Source of the DNA: an uncultured Clostridia bacterium
GTDB taxonomy: Bacteria; Bacillota; Clostridia; TANB77; CAG-508
NCBI GenBank assembly: GCA_934177795.1
Contig: CAKPPS010000042.1
Span: forward strand, 1 to 7,215
Direction: 5' to 3'
Length of the DNA: 7,215 nucleotides
Notes under the pieces: generated by a model
The model's database searches: none
Seen by the model: the letters and a program-made list of their open reading frames with translations, nothing else
What the model was told of the DNA's origin: nothing
Made by a program: the position numbers and the translations under genes
Shown: in pieces, positions 1-5,853 of the stretch
Position numbering within the stretch: the stretch's first letter is position 1
Layout of the letters: each line of letters opens with the position of its first letter

Positions 1-201
1 TAATACACTTTCTAAAGCATAAGTTTCTTCTTGTTCTGCCTGCTCTGTTTTTTCCTTTGCTTCTTTTACTTTTGTTAATATTCCATTGTTTCCTGTTAAC
101 ATAGCTATTGTCACTCCAGCTAATATCAGCAGTACAATTATCGTTATCACCAATGCTATTAAAGTTATTCCCTTGTTTGTTTTCACTTTATATTTTTCCA
201 T
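1..201 (-). CDS. Prepilin-like N-terminal protein, first 67 codons (gene continues beyond the left edge)
   Basis: The reading frame starts with ATG at 201 and stays open to base 1, so only the N-terminus is seen. Residues 1-11 are a short basic leader (MEKYKVKTNKG). A hydrophobic helix follows at about 12-34, then a Lys/Glu-rich amphipathic stretch at about 43-66, which is the layout of type IV prepilins and pseudopilins. Prepilin peptidase would be expected to cut after Gly11. The translation matches the N-terminus of the complete gene at 2474-4204, with only a few changes such as Lys53 to Glu. The start is supported by AAGGAG (plus-strand 212-217), about 9 nt before ATG, and by a promoter at 332-361. 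It is presumably the next member of the same array with the same lectin-like C-terminus, but that part is off-window and inferred. Confidence 0.85.
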   Translation of the reverse strand, partial: MEKYKVKTNKGITLIALVITIIVLLILAGVTIAMLTGNNGILTKVKEAKEKTEQAEQEETYALESVL

Positions 202-331
202 TTCTTTCGTTCTCCTTTTTTATTTTTCTTTTACATTAGTATTTACTTTTTTATCTCTTTTATACTTTTCGTTAATATTTGCTAACATTTACTTAGCTAC
301 ACTTTTTCTTATTCTTTTAGCATATATTAAA

Positions 332-361
332 ATTATACATTATCTATTTGTATTTTTTCAA
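332..361 (-). promoter_or_regulatory. Sigma-A-type promoter of the left-edge prepilin-like gene
   Basis: On the minus strand, TTGAAA (356-361) and TATAAT (332-337) are separated by 18 nt. The start codon is about 130 nt further on, giving an AU-rich leader of about 120 nt. The same elements occur at the same distance upstream of the complete gene at 4335-4364, and substitutions between the copies fall in the spacer, not in the hexamers. Confidence 0.7.
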
Positions 362-516
362 GCATTTTTTGATTTTATTTTTGGTTTTTGTCGTTTTATA
401 TTTGTGCTCAGCGTTAATTGTTTATTTTTAAATTTTTCTTATCTTCTTATATTTATATCTATGTCTTCTTTTGGGAATAAAAAGATATATAAAAAAATGA
501 TTTTTATTTTTTAGTT

Positions 517-547
517 CAAAAAAAAGATGAACCTTTAAATTCATCTT
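517..547 (-). terminator. Intrinsic terminator of the AAA-ATPase-like gene
   Basis: On the minus strand, AAGATGAA and TTCATCTT form a perfect 8-bp stem (540-547 with 524-531) with an 8-nt loop, running directly into a T tract (plus-strand A run 518-525). It lies about 14 bp past the ATPase stop codon and would separate that transcript from the next promoter at 332-361. Confidence 0.85.
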
Positions 548-560
548 CTAAGTGTAGCTT

Positions 561-2255
561 TTAAAGTTCTTCAATATAGAACTTTTCAAAGCCTTCAAAT
601 ACAATTACAAATTTCTTTAAATTTTCTTTATCTTTCATTCTTTTGTCTTCAAGATATCTTTCTAATTGTTGCTTTGCTTCTTTTATTGATTTTTTCAAAT
701 TAAATTTTCTAACTTTTTCTTTGTTTAAATATTTAAGCTCCACTACTGCTTCATATTTTGCTAAGCTATTGGCAGCTTTTGCAATATACATATCTGCAAA
801 GCCTTGGCCTGCTGGATATTCTGCATAAACTACATATTGGGTTGTAAGTGCTAGAATCATACTAAATACATGTTTTAAATTCATTTCATTAAAATTTTCT
901 TTATCTCTTACACTACAATGAAATAAAAATTCTTGCACCTTGCTTGTAATCTTTTCTATTTTTCCATCTTCTGCAAGTTCTTGCATTCCTTCCTCAATTT
1001 CTGATGTATCTATTCTATATTTATTATGCCTATCCACTAATTTCAAAAAATACGATGCATACAATATTTCTGTTACATAATTTGGTATTTTAAATTTATT
1101 TCTTATTCCAACACTTTTTATAGTAATATATCCATTGTAAAATAGCATTGATAAAAAGTCATTTTTATTAAAATGATTCTCTAGTTCAAAACTTTCTACT
1201 ATATTTCCTTCTATTTCTCCATCCATTAATAGTTCATCTAATATTTTGTAATTTTCTTCTTTATTTATCAAACTAGCCATATTCTCAATTTTACTTCCTG
1301 AAGTTGCTAGATTACTATCTACTAGATTTTCTGGTGGCATTCCTATCATTTGCAAGGAATTTAAATAATACATTACAAGAGTAGTGTTAAATAAATTCGT
1401 TTGATCAAATTTATTAAACATATATCCATCATAATTTTCTTTCATTTTATTAAATGTTTCATCTGGATTTAATACTCCTGATTCTCTTATCGCATATTTT
1501 ACTTCTTCTTCTGTTAAACCACACATTGATGTGAATATTGGATTATTAGTTAATTTTATAGCCATATTAAATCCTGATGTTAAACTATCTAATGTGACGG
1601 GTGTAACTCCTGTCGCAAAAAACCTTCCTATTGGCGGGTTTATTCCTTCTAAATTTTCTTTTATAACTTCATAAAATGCTCTTACAAATCCACTAGTGCC
1701 TAATATTTTTAGAAGTCTTTCTGCATCTCTGTGTAACATTCCATTTGTAAAATGATCATATTCATCTATCATTATATATATATTATTTTCTTTATGTAAT
1801 TCTGAAAATTTCATTAATACTTCTGATAGCATTCCTGCTGCCGTTCTTGTTTTATCAAAAGTTATTTTCAAATTATTTATTCCAATAAATTTTCCTAGTG
1901 CATCTTGTATTTTATTATCAAATGACTTTTCTATTTCATCTAATGACTTATATTCACTTATATCTATCCCTGAAAAGTTAAATTGCAATATATAGTATTT
2001 GTTTTTATATGGTGTTGGATTATCATATACATATAAACCTTTAAATATTTTCTCAAAATTTTCTGCTTCTCCCACACTATAATAATATCCCAACATACTT
2101 GTAAACATTGATTTTCCAAATCTTCTTGGCCTTGTAAATATTATTGCATTATTTGATTCAAGTTTTTCTATATACATTGTCTTGTCTATGTACAACAGTT
2201 CTTCTTCTCTTATTGCTTTAAAATCTACTCTTCCATAAGGCACTCTTTTTCCCAT
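561..2255 (-). CDS. AAA-ATPase-like protein with C-terminal PD-(D/E)XK nuclease domain
   Basis: The 564-residue length and layout are usual for the family with an N-terminal AAA-ATPase-like domain (PF09820) and a C-terminal PDDEXK_9 domain (formerly DUF1703, PF08011). The Walker A-like motif is RPRRFGKS at residues 42-49, and Walker B is IYIMIDEYD at 159-167. A conserved FATGVTPV lies at 213-220. The nuclease motif is an Asp in GFADMYI (D488) followed by VVELKYL (E506, K508), with a downstream AKQQLERY helix. The ATG at 2255 is preceded by AAGGAG (2264-2269) at 8 nt. A TATAAT lies at 2291-2296 but has no good -35, so transcription may come from the prepilin-like gene 218 bp upstream. These proteins occur in many copies in gut anaerobes and their physiological role is unknown; ATP hydrolysis and DNA cleavage are inferred from motifs. 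All visible catalytic residues are present. Confidence 0.92.
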   Translation of the reverse strand: MGKRVPYGRVDFKAIREEELLYIDKTMYIEKLESNNAIIFTRPRRFGKSMFTSMLGYYYSVGEAENFEKIFKGLYVYDNPTPYKNKYYILQFNFSGIDISEYKSLDEIEKSFDNKIQDALGKFIGINNLKITFDKTRTAAGMLSEVLMKFSELHKENNIYIMIDEYDHFTNGMLHRDAERLLKILGTSGFVRAFYEVIKENLEGINPPIGRFFATGVTPVTLDSLTSGFNMAIKLTNNPIFTSMCGLTEEEVKYAIRESGVLNPDETFNKMKENYDGYMFNKFDQTNLFNTTLVMYYLNSLQMIGMPPENLVDSNLATSGSKIENMASLINKEENYKILDELLMDGEIEGNIVESFELENHFNKNDFLSMLFYNGYITIKSVGIRNKFKIPNYVTEILYASYFLKLVDRHNKYRIDTSEIEEGMQELAEDGKIEKITSKVQEFLFHCSVRDKENFNEMNLKHVFSMILALTTQYVVYAEYPAGQGFADMYIAKAANSLAKYEAVVELKYLNKEKVRKFNLKKSIKEAKQQLERYLEDKRMKDKENLKKFVIVFEGFEKFYIEEL

Positions 2256-2290
2256 CTACTTTTCTCCTTTCATTTATGTCTTTTCTCCTT

Positions 2291-2473
2291 ATTATAAGGT
2301 ACTAAAAAATAGGAAAATAACAATGTTTTTTGTTACTTTCCCCATAATTTATAGAATTTTTTCTTGCGATAACAAGAAATGCCAATCTTGGATAGAAAAT
2401 ATGGTATGTAATTAATTTACACACCATATCATATACCATCAGAAAACTTTATGTTTCTTTGTGTATTGAAGTG
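2291..2473. repeat. Conserved noncoding spacer downstream of the prepilin-like gene, copy 1
   Basis: This spacer between the prepilin-like stop codon and the ATPase gene aligns with 5952-6135 with about seven substitutions and one single-base gap (about 96% identity). That is tighter than the flanking coding sequence. It contains a 13-bp hairpin (2399-2429) and a smaller one, TTTCTTG / CAAGAAA, at about 2360-2380. No gene or clear terminator is visible. It may be a transcript element, or part of the machinery that acts on the adjacent variable block. Confidence 0.8.
2399..2429. other. AT-rich hairpin in the conserved spacer, copy 1
   Basis: The arms 2399-2411 and 2417-2429 pair over 13 positions around a 5-nt loop. 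The single mismatch (2406/2422) becomes a G-U wobble in minus-strand RNA, the direction of the surrounding genes. Only a four-T run follows, so it is a poor terminator. A nearby ATACCAT (2433-2439) could pair alternatively with 2401-2407. The function is unknown. Confidence 0.5.
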
Positions 2474-4204
2474 TTACAACACGAGCACGGGACGGAACCC
2501 GTAGTTGCAACCAGCGTAACCGTAAGTAATGCTCGTGAACAACATACCAGCAGCACTGCCGAAGTCGAAACCGCCGCCACGTACAATGAAGGGCACAGAC
2601 GCATGTCCGATTAGTACTCCATCATAATCCCATGATCTGGCAGTCTGTTGACTAATTCCACTTTCTTTAGCTGGTTCTTCAGCTGTCATAAACCAACTTC
2701 TATTTTGTTTATCATCATAAGGAGCATAATATGAACATTCACTCGCTACTTCATTTACTCCTATTCCTTTATGTTTTGCCATTTGTTTAAAATTATAATC
2801 TGTTAATCTTTTTCTTGCTGTTTGATATTTTACTTCTCTTTTTGTATAATCCCATAAACTATCTTGTGATATTGGTGATTCTCCTTCTATAACTATTTTA
2901 TTACTTTTTTCTTCTTCGCTTACTTCGTAAGAATCCCATAGGCTTGCATAAGATTCATTTAATTTTCCATTTTGAAAATATTGTATTTTACCATCTGAAC
3001 TTCGTCCAAATGTATTTAAGTTTCCATTTTTATTATCTAAATATCCAGCTACTCTTTCCCAGGCTCCACCATTCATATCATATATTCCTGTTGTATTTCC
3101 TGTTGTACTTGCCATTTGGCCATTTGTTGTATTGTAATTACGAGTATCATCTGTTTTTTCATATCTTCCTTCTTCTGTTTCTGACTTTGGTCCTTGTCCT
3201 GTATACATGTCATAAGTATACCATGGACTCTGAATTAATATTCCTGAAGCATTTATTTTGGGTACACTTCCATATTCACTATAACTCAAATATGCTACTG
3301 CTCCCCATTCAGTATTTTTTATTAAGTGGCTACTTGCATAGTTTATTCCAAATTTATCTTTATCTGTTGTGGTTATATCCATACTTCTTTTTTCGCTTTC
3401 ACCTATTGTTATATGTCTCCAACTTATTTTATTAGGTAAACTTTTTGCTATCGTTGTTTCATCTGGATGGTATTGTTCTGCTCCTGATGTACTACTTGCA
3501 TTTCCTACTGCGTTTCCATTTTTATCTGTTCCACTTGCTTCAAATTTTGCTACCCAGATTCCTGTTAATGCTGTTCCTCCTAAATTAAATCCAGGATGTA
3601 CTAATTTTGTTGTTTTTGTATCTACACTTTCATCTGTTGTAAATGTTTCTCCATTTACTCCTTCATTTGTATTCCCTTTTACAAATGTTACATTCATTTT
3701 CTTACTAGTATTATCTACTGTATACGCATATCTTGGTATCCACACATACATACTTCCTAATTCATCATCTTTTACTACTTGTCCAACATTCACTGTATCT
3801 GATTTATATGTTCCATCACTTAACATTATATTAGCCCATTTTTTATCTTTATAGCTATACCATTCATTATCATCTTGGCTACATACTTGCCAATTTGTTC
3901 CATTCCATTTTACTGGTATCATTCCTTGAGTTATTTTGGGGCTATTTACCTGTTTGCTTTCATTATATCCATCGGTTGATGGTGCTGAACTATTTATTTT
4001 ATTTAATACACTTTCTAAAGCATAAGTTTCCTCTTGTTCTGCTTGCTTCGTTTTCTCTTTTGCTTCTTTTACTTTTGTTAATATTCCATTATTTCCTGTT
4101 AACATCGCTATTGTTACTCCAGCAAGAATTAGCAGTACAATTATCGTTATCACCAATGCTATTAAAGTTATTCCCTTGTTTGTTTTTACTTTATATTTTT
4201 CCAT
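2474..4204 (-). CDS. Prepilin-like surface protein with FGE/C-type-lectin-like C-terminal domain; candidate DGR target
   Basis: This is a complete 576-residue protein. Residues 1-11 form a basic leader ending in Gly, 12-34 a hydrophobic helix, and 43-70 a charged helix, as in type IV prepilins; the usual Glu at mature position 5 is Ala. The rest resembles the formylglycine-generating-enzyme/sulfatase-modifying fold used as a scaffold by many DGR target proteins: IWVAKFEAS (216-224), TTGIYDMNGGAWERVAGY (371-388), VPFIVRGG (537-544) and the terminal GFRPVLVL (569-576). It lacks the context of a true enzyme and is more likely a binding or display protein exposed outside the membrane. Residues 545-568 form the hypervariable block when compared with the gene at 6136. 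ATG at 4204 follows AAGGAG (4215-4220) and a strong promoter (4335-4364). The ATPase gene lies downstream on the same strand. Diversification by a reverse transcriptase is inferred. Confidence 0.9.
   Translation of the reverse strand: MEKYKVKTNKGITLIALVITIIVLLILAGVTIAMLTGNNGILTKVKEAKEKTKQAEQEETYALESVLNKINSSAPSTDGYNESKQVNSPKITQGMIPVKWNGTNWQVCSQDDNEWYSYKDKKWANIMLSDGTYKSDTVNVGQVVKDDELGSMYVWIPRYAYTVDNTSKKMNVTFVKGNTNEGVNGETFTTDESVDTKTTKLVHPGFNLGGTALTGIWVAKFEASGTDKNGNAVGNASSTSGAEQYHPDETTIAKSLPNKISWRHITIGESEKRSMDITTTDKDKFGINYASSHLIKNTEWGAVAYLSYSEYGSVPKINASGILIQSPWYTYDMYTGQGPKSETEEGRYEKTDDTRNYNTTNGQMASTTGNTTGIYDMNGGAWERVAGYLDNKNGNLNTFGRSSDGKIQYFQNGKLNESYASLWDSYEVSEEEKSNKIVIEGESPISQDSLWDYTKREVKYQTARKRLTDYNFKQMAKHKGIGVNEVASECSYYAPYDDKQNRSWFMTAEEPAKESGISQQTARSWDYDGVLIGHASVPFIVRGGGFDFGSAAGMLFTSITYGYAGCNYGFRPVLVL
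2477..2610 (-). other. Candidate variable region (VR) of the complete prepilin-like gene
   Basis: This 3'-terminal block is 56% GC over 2481-2610, against 27% in a sampled stretch of the same gene (2941-3000). Read on the coding strand, its variable codons are TAC, AAC, TGC, GGT, TTC, GAC, AGC and similar, all ending in C or T. Elsewhere in the gene, Tyr and Asn mostly use TAT and AAT. The framing residues RGG and GFRPVLVL are invariant between copies. The last ~24 coding bases before the stop are invariant except one third position and are GC-rich, like the initiation-of-mutagenic-homing sites that end known VRs. The template repeat is not in this window. Confidence 0.6.
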
Positions 4205-4408
4205 TTCTTTCGTTCTCCTTTTTTATTTTTCTTTTACATTAGTATTTACTTTTTTATCTCTTTTATACTTTTCGTTAATATTTGCTAGTATTTATTTAGC
4301 TACACTTTTTCTTATTCTTTTAGCATATATTAAAATTATACATTATCTATTTATATTTTTTCAAGCATTTTTTGATTTTATTTTTGGTTTTTATCGTTTT
4401 ATATTTGT
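4004..4408. repeat. Long direct repeat, copy 2 (prepilin-like N-terminus plus promoter and leader)
   Basis: This is the partner of 1-405. It covers codons 1-67 of the complete prepilin-like gene, its ribosome binding site, its leader and its promoter. The similarity stops at 4408, where the plus-strand HTH/AbiE module begins; this makes 4408-4421 the left junction of the foreign DNA. Confidence 0.9.
4335..4364 (-). promoter_or_regulatory. Sigma-A-type promoter of the complete prepilin-like gene
   Basis: On the minus strand, TTGAAA (4359-4364) and TATAAT (4335-4340) are separated by 18 nt. Transcription would start near 4327 and produce a leader of about 120 nt before the ATG at 4204. The element is conserved with the copy at 332-361. 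It survives only about 45 bp from the junction with the inserted module, so the gene probably remains expressed. Confidence 0.72.
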
Positions 4409-4421
4409 TTTTGAATGTTGA

Positions 4422-4727
4422 TTACTCATTTTAAAATTTTCTTTATCTATTACACTAGCAAAAACTTTAGGAGTTGATAAAAAGACAGTTAATAAATATT
4501 GGAATCAATATAAATCAAATTTTGAAAAATTAGAAACAACAAATAATTCAACAAAAATTATAGAAATGTCATTAGATACACAAAAACAAATTGATGAATA
4601 TATTTTGGCAAGACAAGAAGAAAAATACATAAAAAACTTTGAAATTAGATATAAAAAGCAAGCAAGAAAAGATTTGGCAATAAATAAAAGCAATTCATCA
4701 AAATTTCACTGGGAAGAAGAAAAATAA
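4422..4727 (+). pseudogene. 5'-truncated helix-turn-helix protein fragment
   Basis: The frame is open from 4422 (after TGA at 4419) to TAA at 4725-4727 but has no plausible start codon before its conserved-looking part. The N-terminal part, LAKTLGVDKKTVNKYW, reads as the second half of a helix-turn-helix of the kind seen in transposase and resolvase DNA-binding domains. It is followed by about 70 Lys/Glu-rich, probably helical residues ending in FHWEEEK. The missing N-terminus coincides with the edge of the duplicated prepilin promoter segment at 4408, so the gene was most likely cut by the rearrangement. I do not recognise the family; an IS21-type IstA remnant or a small regulator are both possible. 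Confidence 0.45.
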
Positions 4728-4739
4728 AATTCACAAAAA

Positions 4740-4768
4740 CATACACACAACCCTGACTTGTGTGTATG
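4740..4768. promoter_or_regulatory. Perfect 11-bp inverted repeat upstream of the AbiE operon; candidate operator
   Basis: CATACACACAA (4740-4750) and TTGTGTGTATG (4758-4768) are perfect reverse complements around a 7-nt centre, 29 bp before the antitoxin ATG at 4798. AbiEi antitoxins are known to bind inverted repeats upstream of their operon and repress it, which makes this a natural operator. A TAAAAT at 4725-4730 could be a -10 just upstream, but its -35 is poor. On the minus strand the hairpin is followed by a run of five T, so a terminator for antisense transcripts is an alternative. Confidence 0.55.
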
Positions 4769-4797
4769 AAAATGTTAATATGTATAGGGGCGAAAAA

Positions 4798-5340
4798 ATG
4801 CTATATACGAGAAAAGAAATTTCAAAAAAATACAACTCTACATATCAGATTAATAGAGCATTAGAAAATAAAAAAATTTTTAAAATTCAAAATGGAATTT
4901 ATTCGGATGAAGAGTTTGTTAATCCTTTATTAGTGATTAATAAAAAATATCCTAATGCAATATTTACAATGGATAGTGCATTTTATTATTGGGATTTAAC
5001 AGATGTTATACCAGATAAATTTCATTTGGCAACAAAGAGAAATAATATAAGATATAGGAATGAAGATATAAGGCAATATTTTGTTGAAGAAAATTTATTT
5101 GAATTTGGAAAAACAACATTAAATGTAGAGAATGTTGAAATAAATATATATGATAGGGAAAGAATGTTGATAGAATTGGTTAGAAAAAAAGCTCAAATTC
5201 CATTCGACTTTTACAAGGAAATTATTTCTAATTACAGAAAAATAACTAATGATTTAGATGCATTTAAGATATCGGAATATATTTCGTACTATAAAAATGA
5301 AAAAACATTATATGCTAGAGTTCAAAGCGAGGTGTATTAA
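4798..5340 (+). CDS. abiEi: AbiEi-type antitoxin / transcriptional repressor (type IV TA system)
   Basis: This 180-residue protein has an N-terminal winged-helix-like segment (about residues 1-45, including TRKEISKKYNSTYQINRAL) and the conserved core IFTMDSAFYYWDLTDVIP characteristic of AbiEi-family antitoxins, which are cytoplasmic, autorepress the operon and counteract the toxin without direct binding. I chose ATG 4798 because AGGGG (4786-4790) lies 7 nt upstream; the frame also allows GTG at 4762, but that start lies inside the inverted repeat. The toxin gene starts at the base after this stop codon, so the two are co-translated. No internal damage is visible. Family assignment is by recalled sequence pattern, not by a search. 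Confidence 0.8.
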   Translation: MLYTRKEISKKYNSTYQINRALENKKIFKIQNGIYSDEEFVNPLLVINKKYPNAIFTMDSAFYYWDLTDVIPDKFHLATKRNNIRYRNEDIRQYFVEENLFEFGKTTLNVENVEINIYDRERMLIELVRKKAQIPFDFYKEIISNYRKITNDLDAFKISEYISYYKNEKTLYARVQSEVY

Positions 5341-5826
5341 TTGAATATAGAAAAAATACGACAGGAATATATGAAAGAAGGATATACTAGAGCAAATGCA
5401 GTTGCAAAAGTATGCCAAGATATAATTTTAAATGAAATTGCCAAAAGTGTATATTTTAAAAATGTAACAATAAAAGGCGGAGTGGTAATGCATAGCATAT
5501 CGAATGATAAACATAGAGCCACAAGAGATATAGCCTTGGATTTTATAAAGTATTCATTAGATGATGATTCTATTGCTAGATTTATAGACAAAGAAAGATT
5601 TAACCAATATATTGAACAAATAATATATAATGATTCCGAAATGAAGGAAGAAAACATACAAGATATAGAAAATAAACTAAAGATATTGTTTTCAAATAAG
5701 ATATTTATTGGAAATTTAAAAGATGCAAGAAATAACTGGTTGGGAATTCCGATTGATGAGGTATTAGAAAACATATTAGATTTTATACAGAGTTTAGAAA
5801 AAGTACAAGTTACTACAAATAAATAA
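5341..5826 (+). CDS. abiEii: AbiEii-type nucleotidyltransferase toxin, shortened and probably inactive
   Basis: The N-terminus and KGGVVM (residues 45-50) followed by RATRDIALDF (59-68) match the AbiEii/AbiGii nucleotidyltransferase family (PF08843), DNA polymerase beta superfamily, whose toxins modify an RNA or nucleotide target. Two features suggest loss of function. Residue 65 is Ala (GCC, 5533-5535) where this subfamily usually has Asp in a DxDxD string. The protein is 161 residues long against roughly 250-300 for the family: after FIDK (81-84) it goes straight to a segment (IIYNDSEMKEENI, about 94-106) that in relatives I recall lies near the C-terminus, so a central in-frame deletion is likely. 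The start is TTG at 5341 with GAGGTG (5329-5334) 6 nt upstream, immediately after the antitoxin stop. The C-terminus (NWLGIPIDEV) looks complete. Confidence 0.75.
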   Translation: MNIEKIRQEYMKEGYTRANAVAKVCQDIILNEIAKSVYFKNVTIKGGVVMHSISNDKHRATRDIALDFIKYSLDDDSIARFIDKERFNQYIEQIIYNDSEMKEENIQDIENKLKILFSNKIFIGNLKDARNNWLGIPIDEVLENILDFIQSLEKVQVTTNK

Positions 5827-5853
5827 TAAAAAGAACGAATATTTACAATGAAT

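Larger units (their letters stand above)
1..405. repeat. Long direct repeat, copy 1 (prepilin-like N-terminus plus promoter and leader)
   Basis: Bases 1-405 align without gaps to 4004-4408 (offset 4003). The noncoding part (202-405) differs at only about five positions, whereas the coding part (1-201) has roughly fifteen. Similarity ends abruptly after 405/4408. The left limit is set by the window edge, so the repeat probably continues. It marks tandem duplication of the whole prepilin-ATPase unit. Confidence 0.9.
202..560. other. Intergenic region between two minus-strand genes
   Basis: This gap carries three recognisable parts: the leader and promoter of the left-edge prepilin-like gene (202-361), the distal end of a long duplicated segment (to about 405), and the intrinsic terminator of the ATPase gene (517-547). 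The stretch 406-516 is AT-rich and shows no gene. An AT-only inverted repeat at 476-483 / 501-508 is too low in complexity to interpret. Open frames here on the plus strand are hydrophobic by composition only. Confidence 0.6.

Noticed and set aside
476..508. 8-bp inverted repeat AATAAAAA / TTTTTATT
   Set aside because: It is AT-only in an AT-rich intergenic region with a 17-nt loop; such pairings are expected by chance.
86..514. Plus-strand 142-codon hydrophobic open frame that looks like a membrane protein
   Set aside because: It runs antisense through the prepilin-like N-terminus, its promoter and the terminator. The Phe/Leu/Ile richness follows from T-rich noncoding DNA, and a similar frame appears in the duplicate at 4176-4421.
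2291..2319. Separate promoter for the ATPase gene
   Set aside because: A perfect TATAAT exists at 2291-2296, but the sequence at 16-19 nt spacing has no acceptable -35; a TTGTTA lies 21 nt away. This is not enough to list as a feature.
2477..2610. GC-rich block as horizontally acquired DNA
   Set aside because: The block is in frame, belongs to the domain, ends exactly at the stop, and recurs in a paralogue with the same framing codons. Targeted codon diversification explains it better than foreign origin.
2474..4204. True formylglycine-generating enzyme or sulfatase-modifying enzyme
   Set aside because: The fold resemblance is clear, but the protein has a pilin-like membrane anchor, a hypervariable C-terminus where the enzyme core should be conserved, and no sulfatase nearby.
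2944..4242. Three plus-strand open frames of 115-163 codons opposite the prepilin-like gene
   Set aside because: They are low-complexity translations of the reverse strand of a well-supported gene, lack ribosome binding sites, and overlap each other. The same happens at 6540-6911 in the paralogue.
5828..5853. Terminator after the AbiE operon
   Set aside because: TTACA / TGTAA gives only a 5-bp stem without a following T run, so it is not convincing as an intrinsic terminator.
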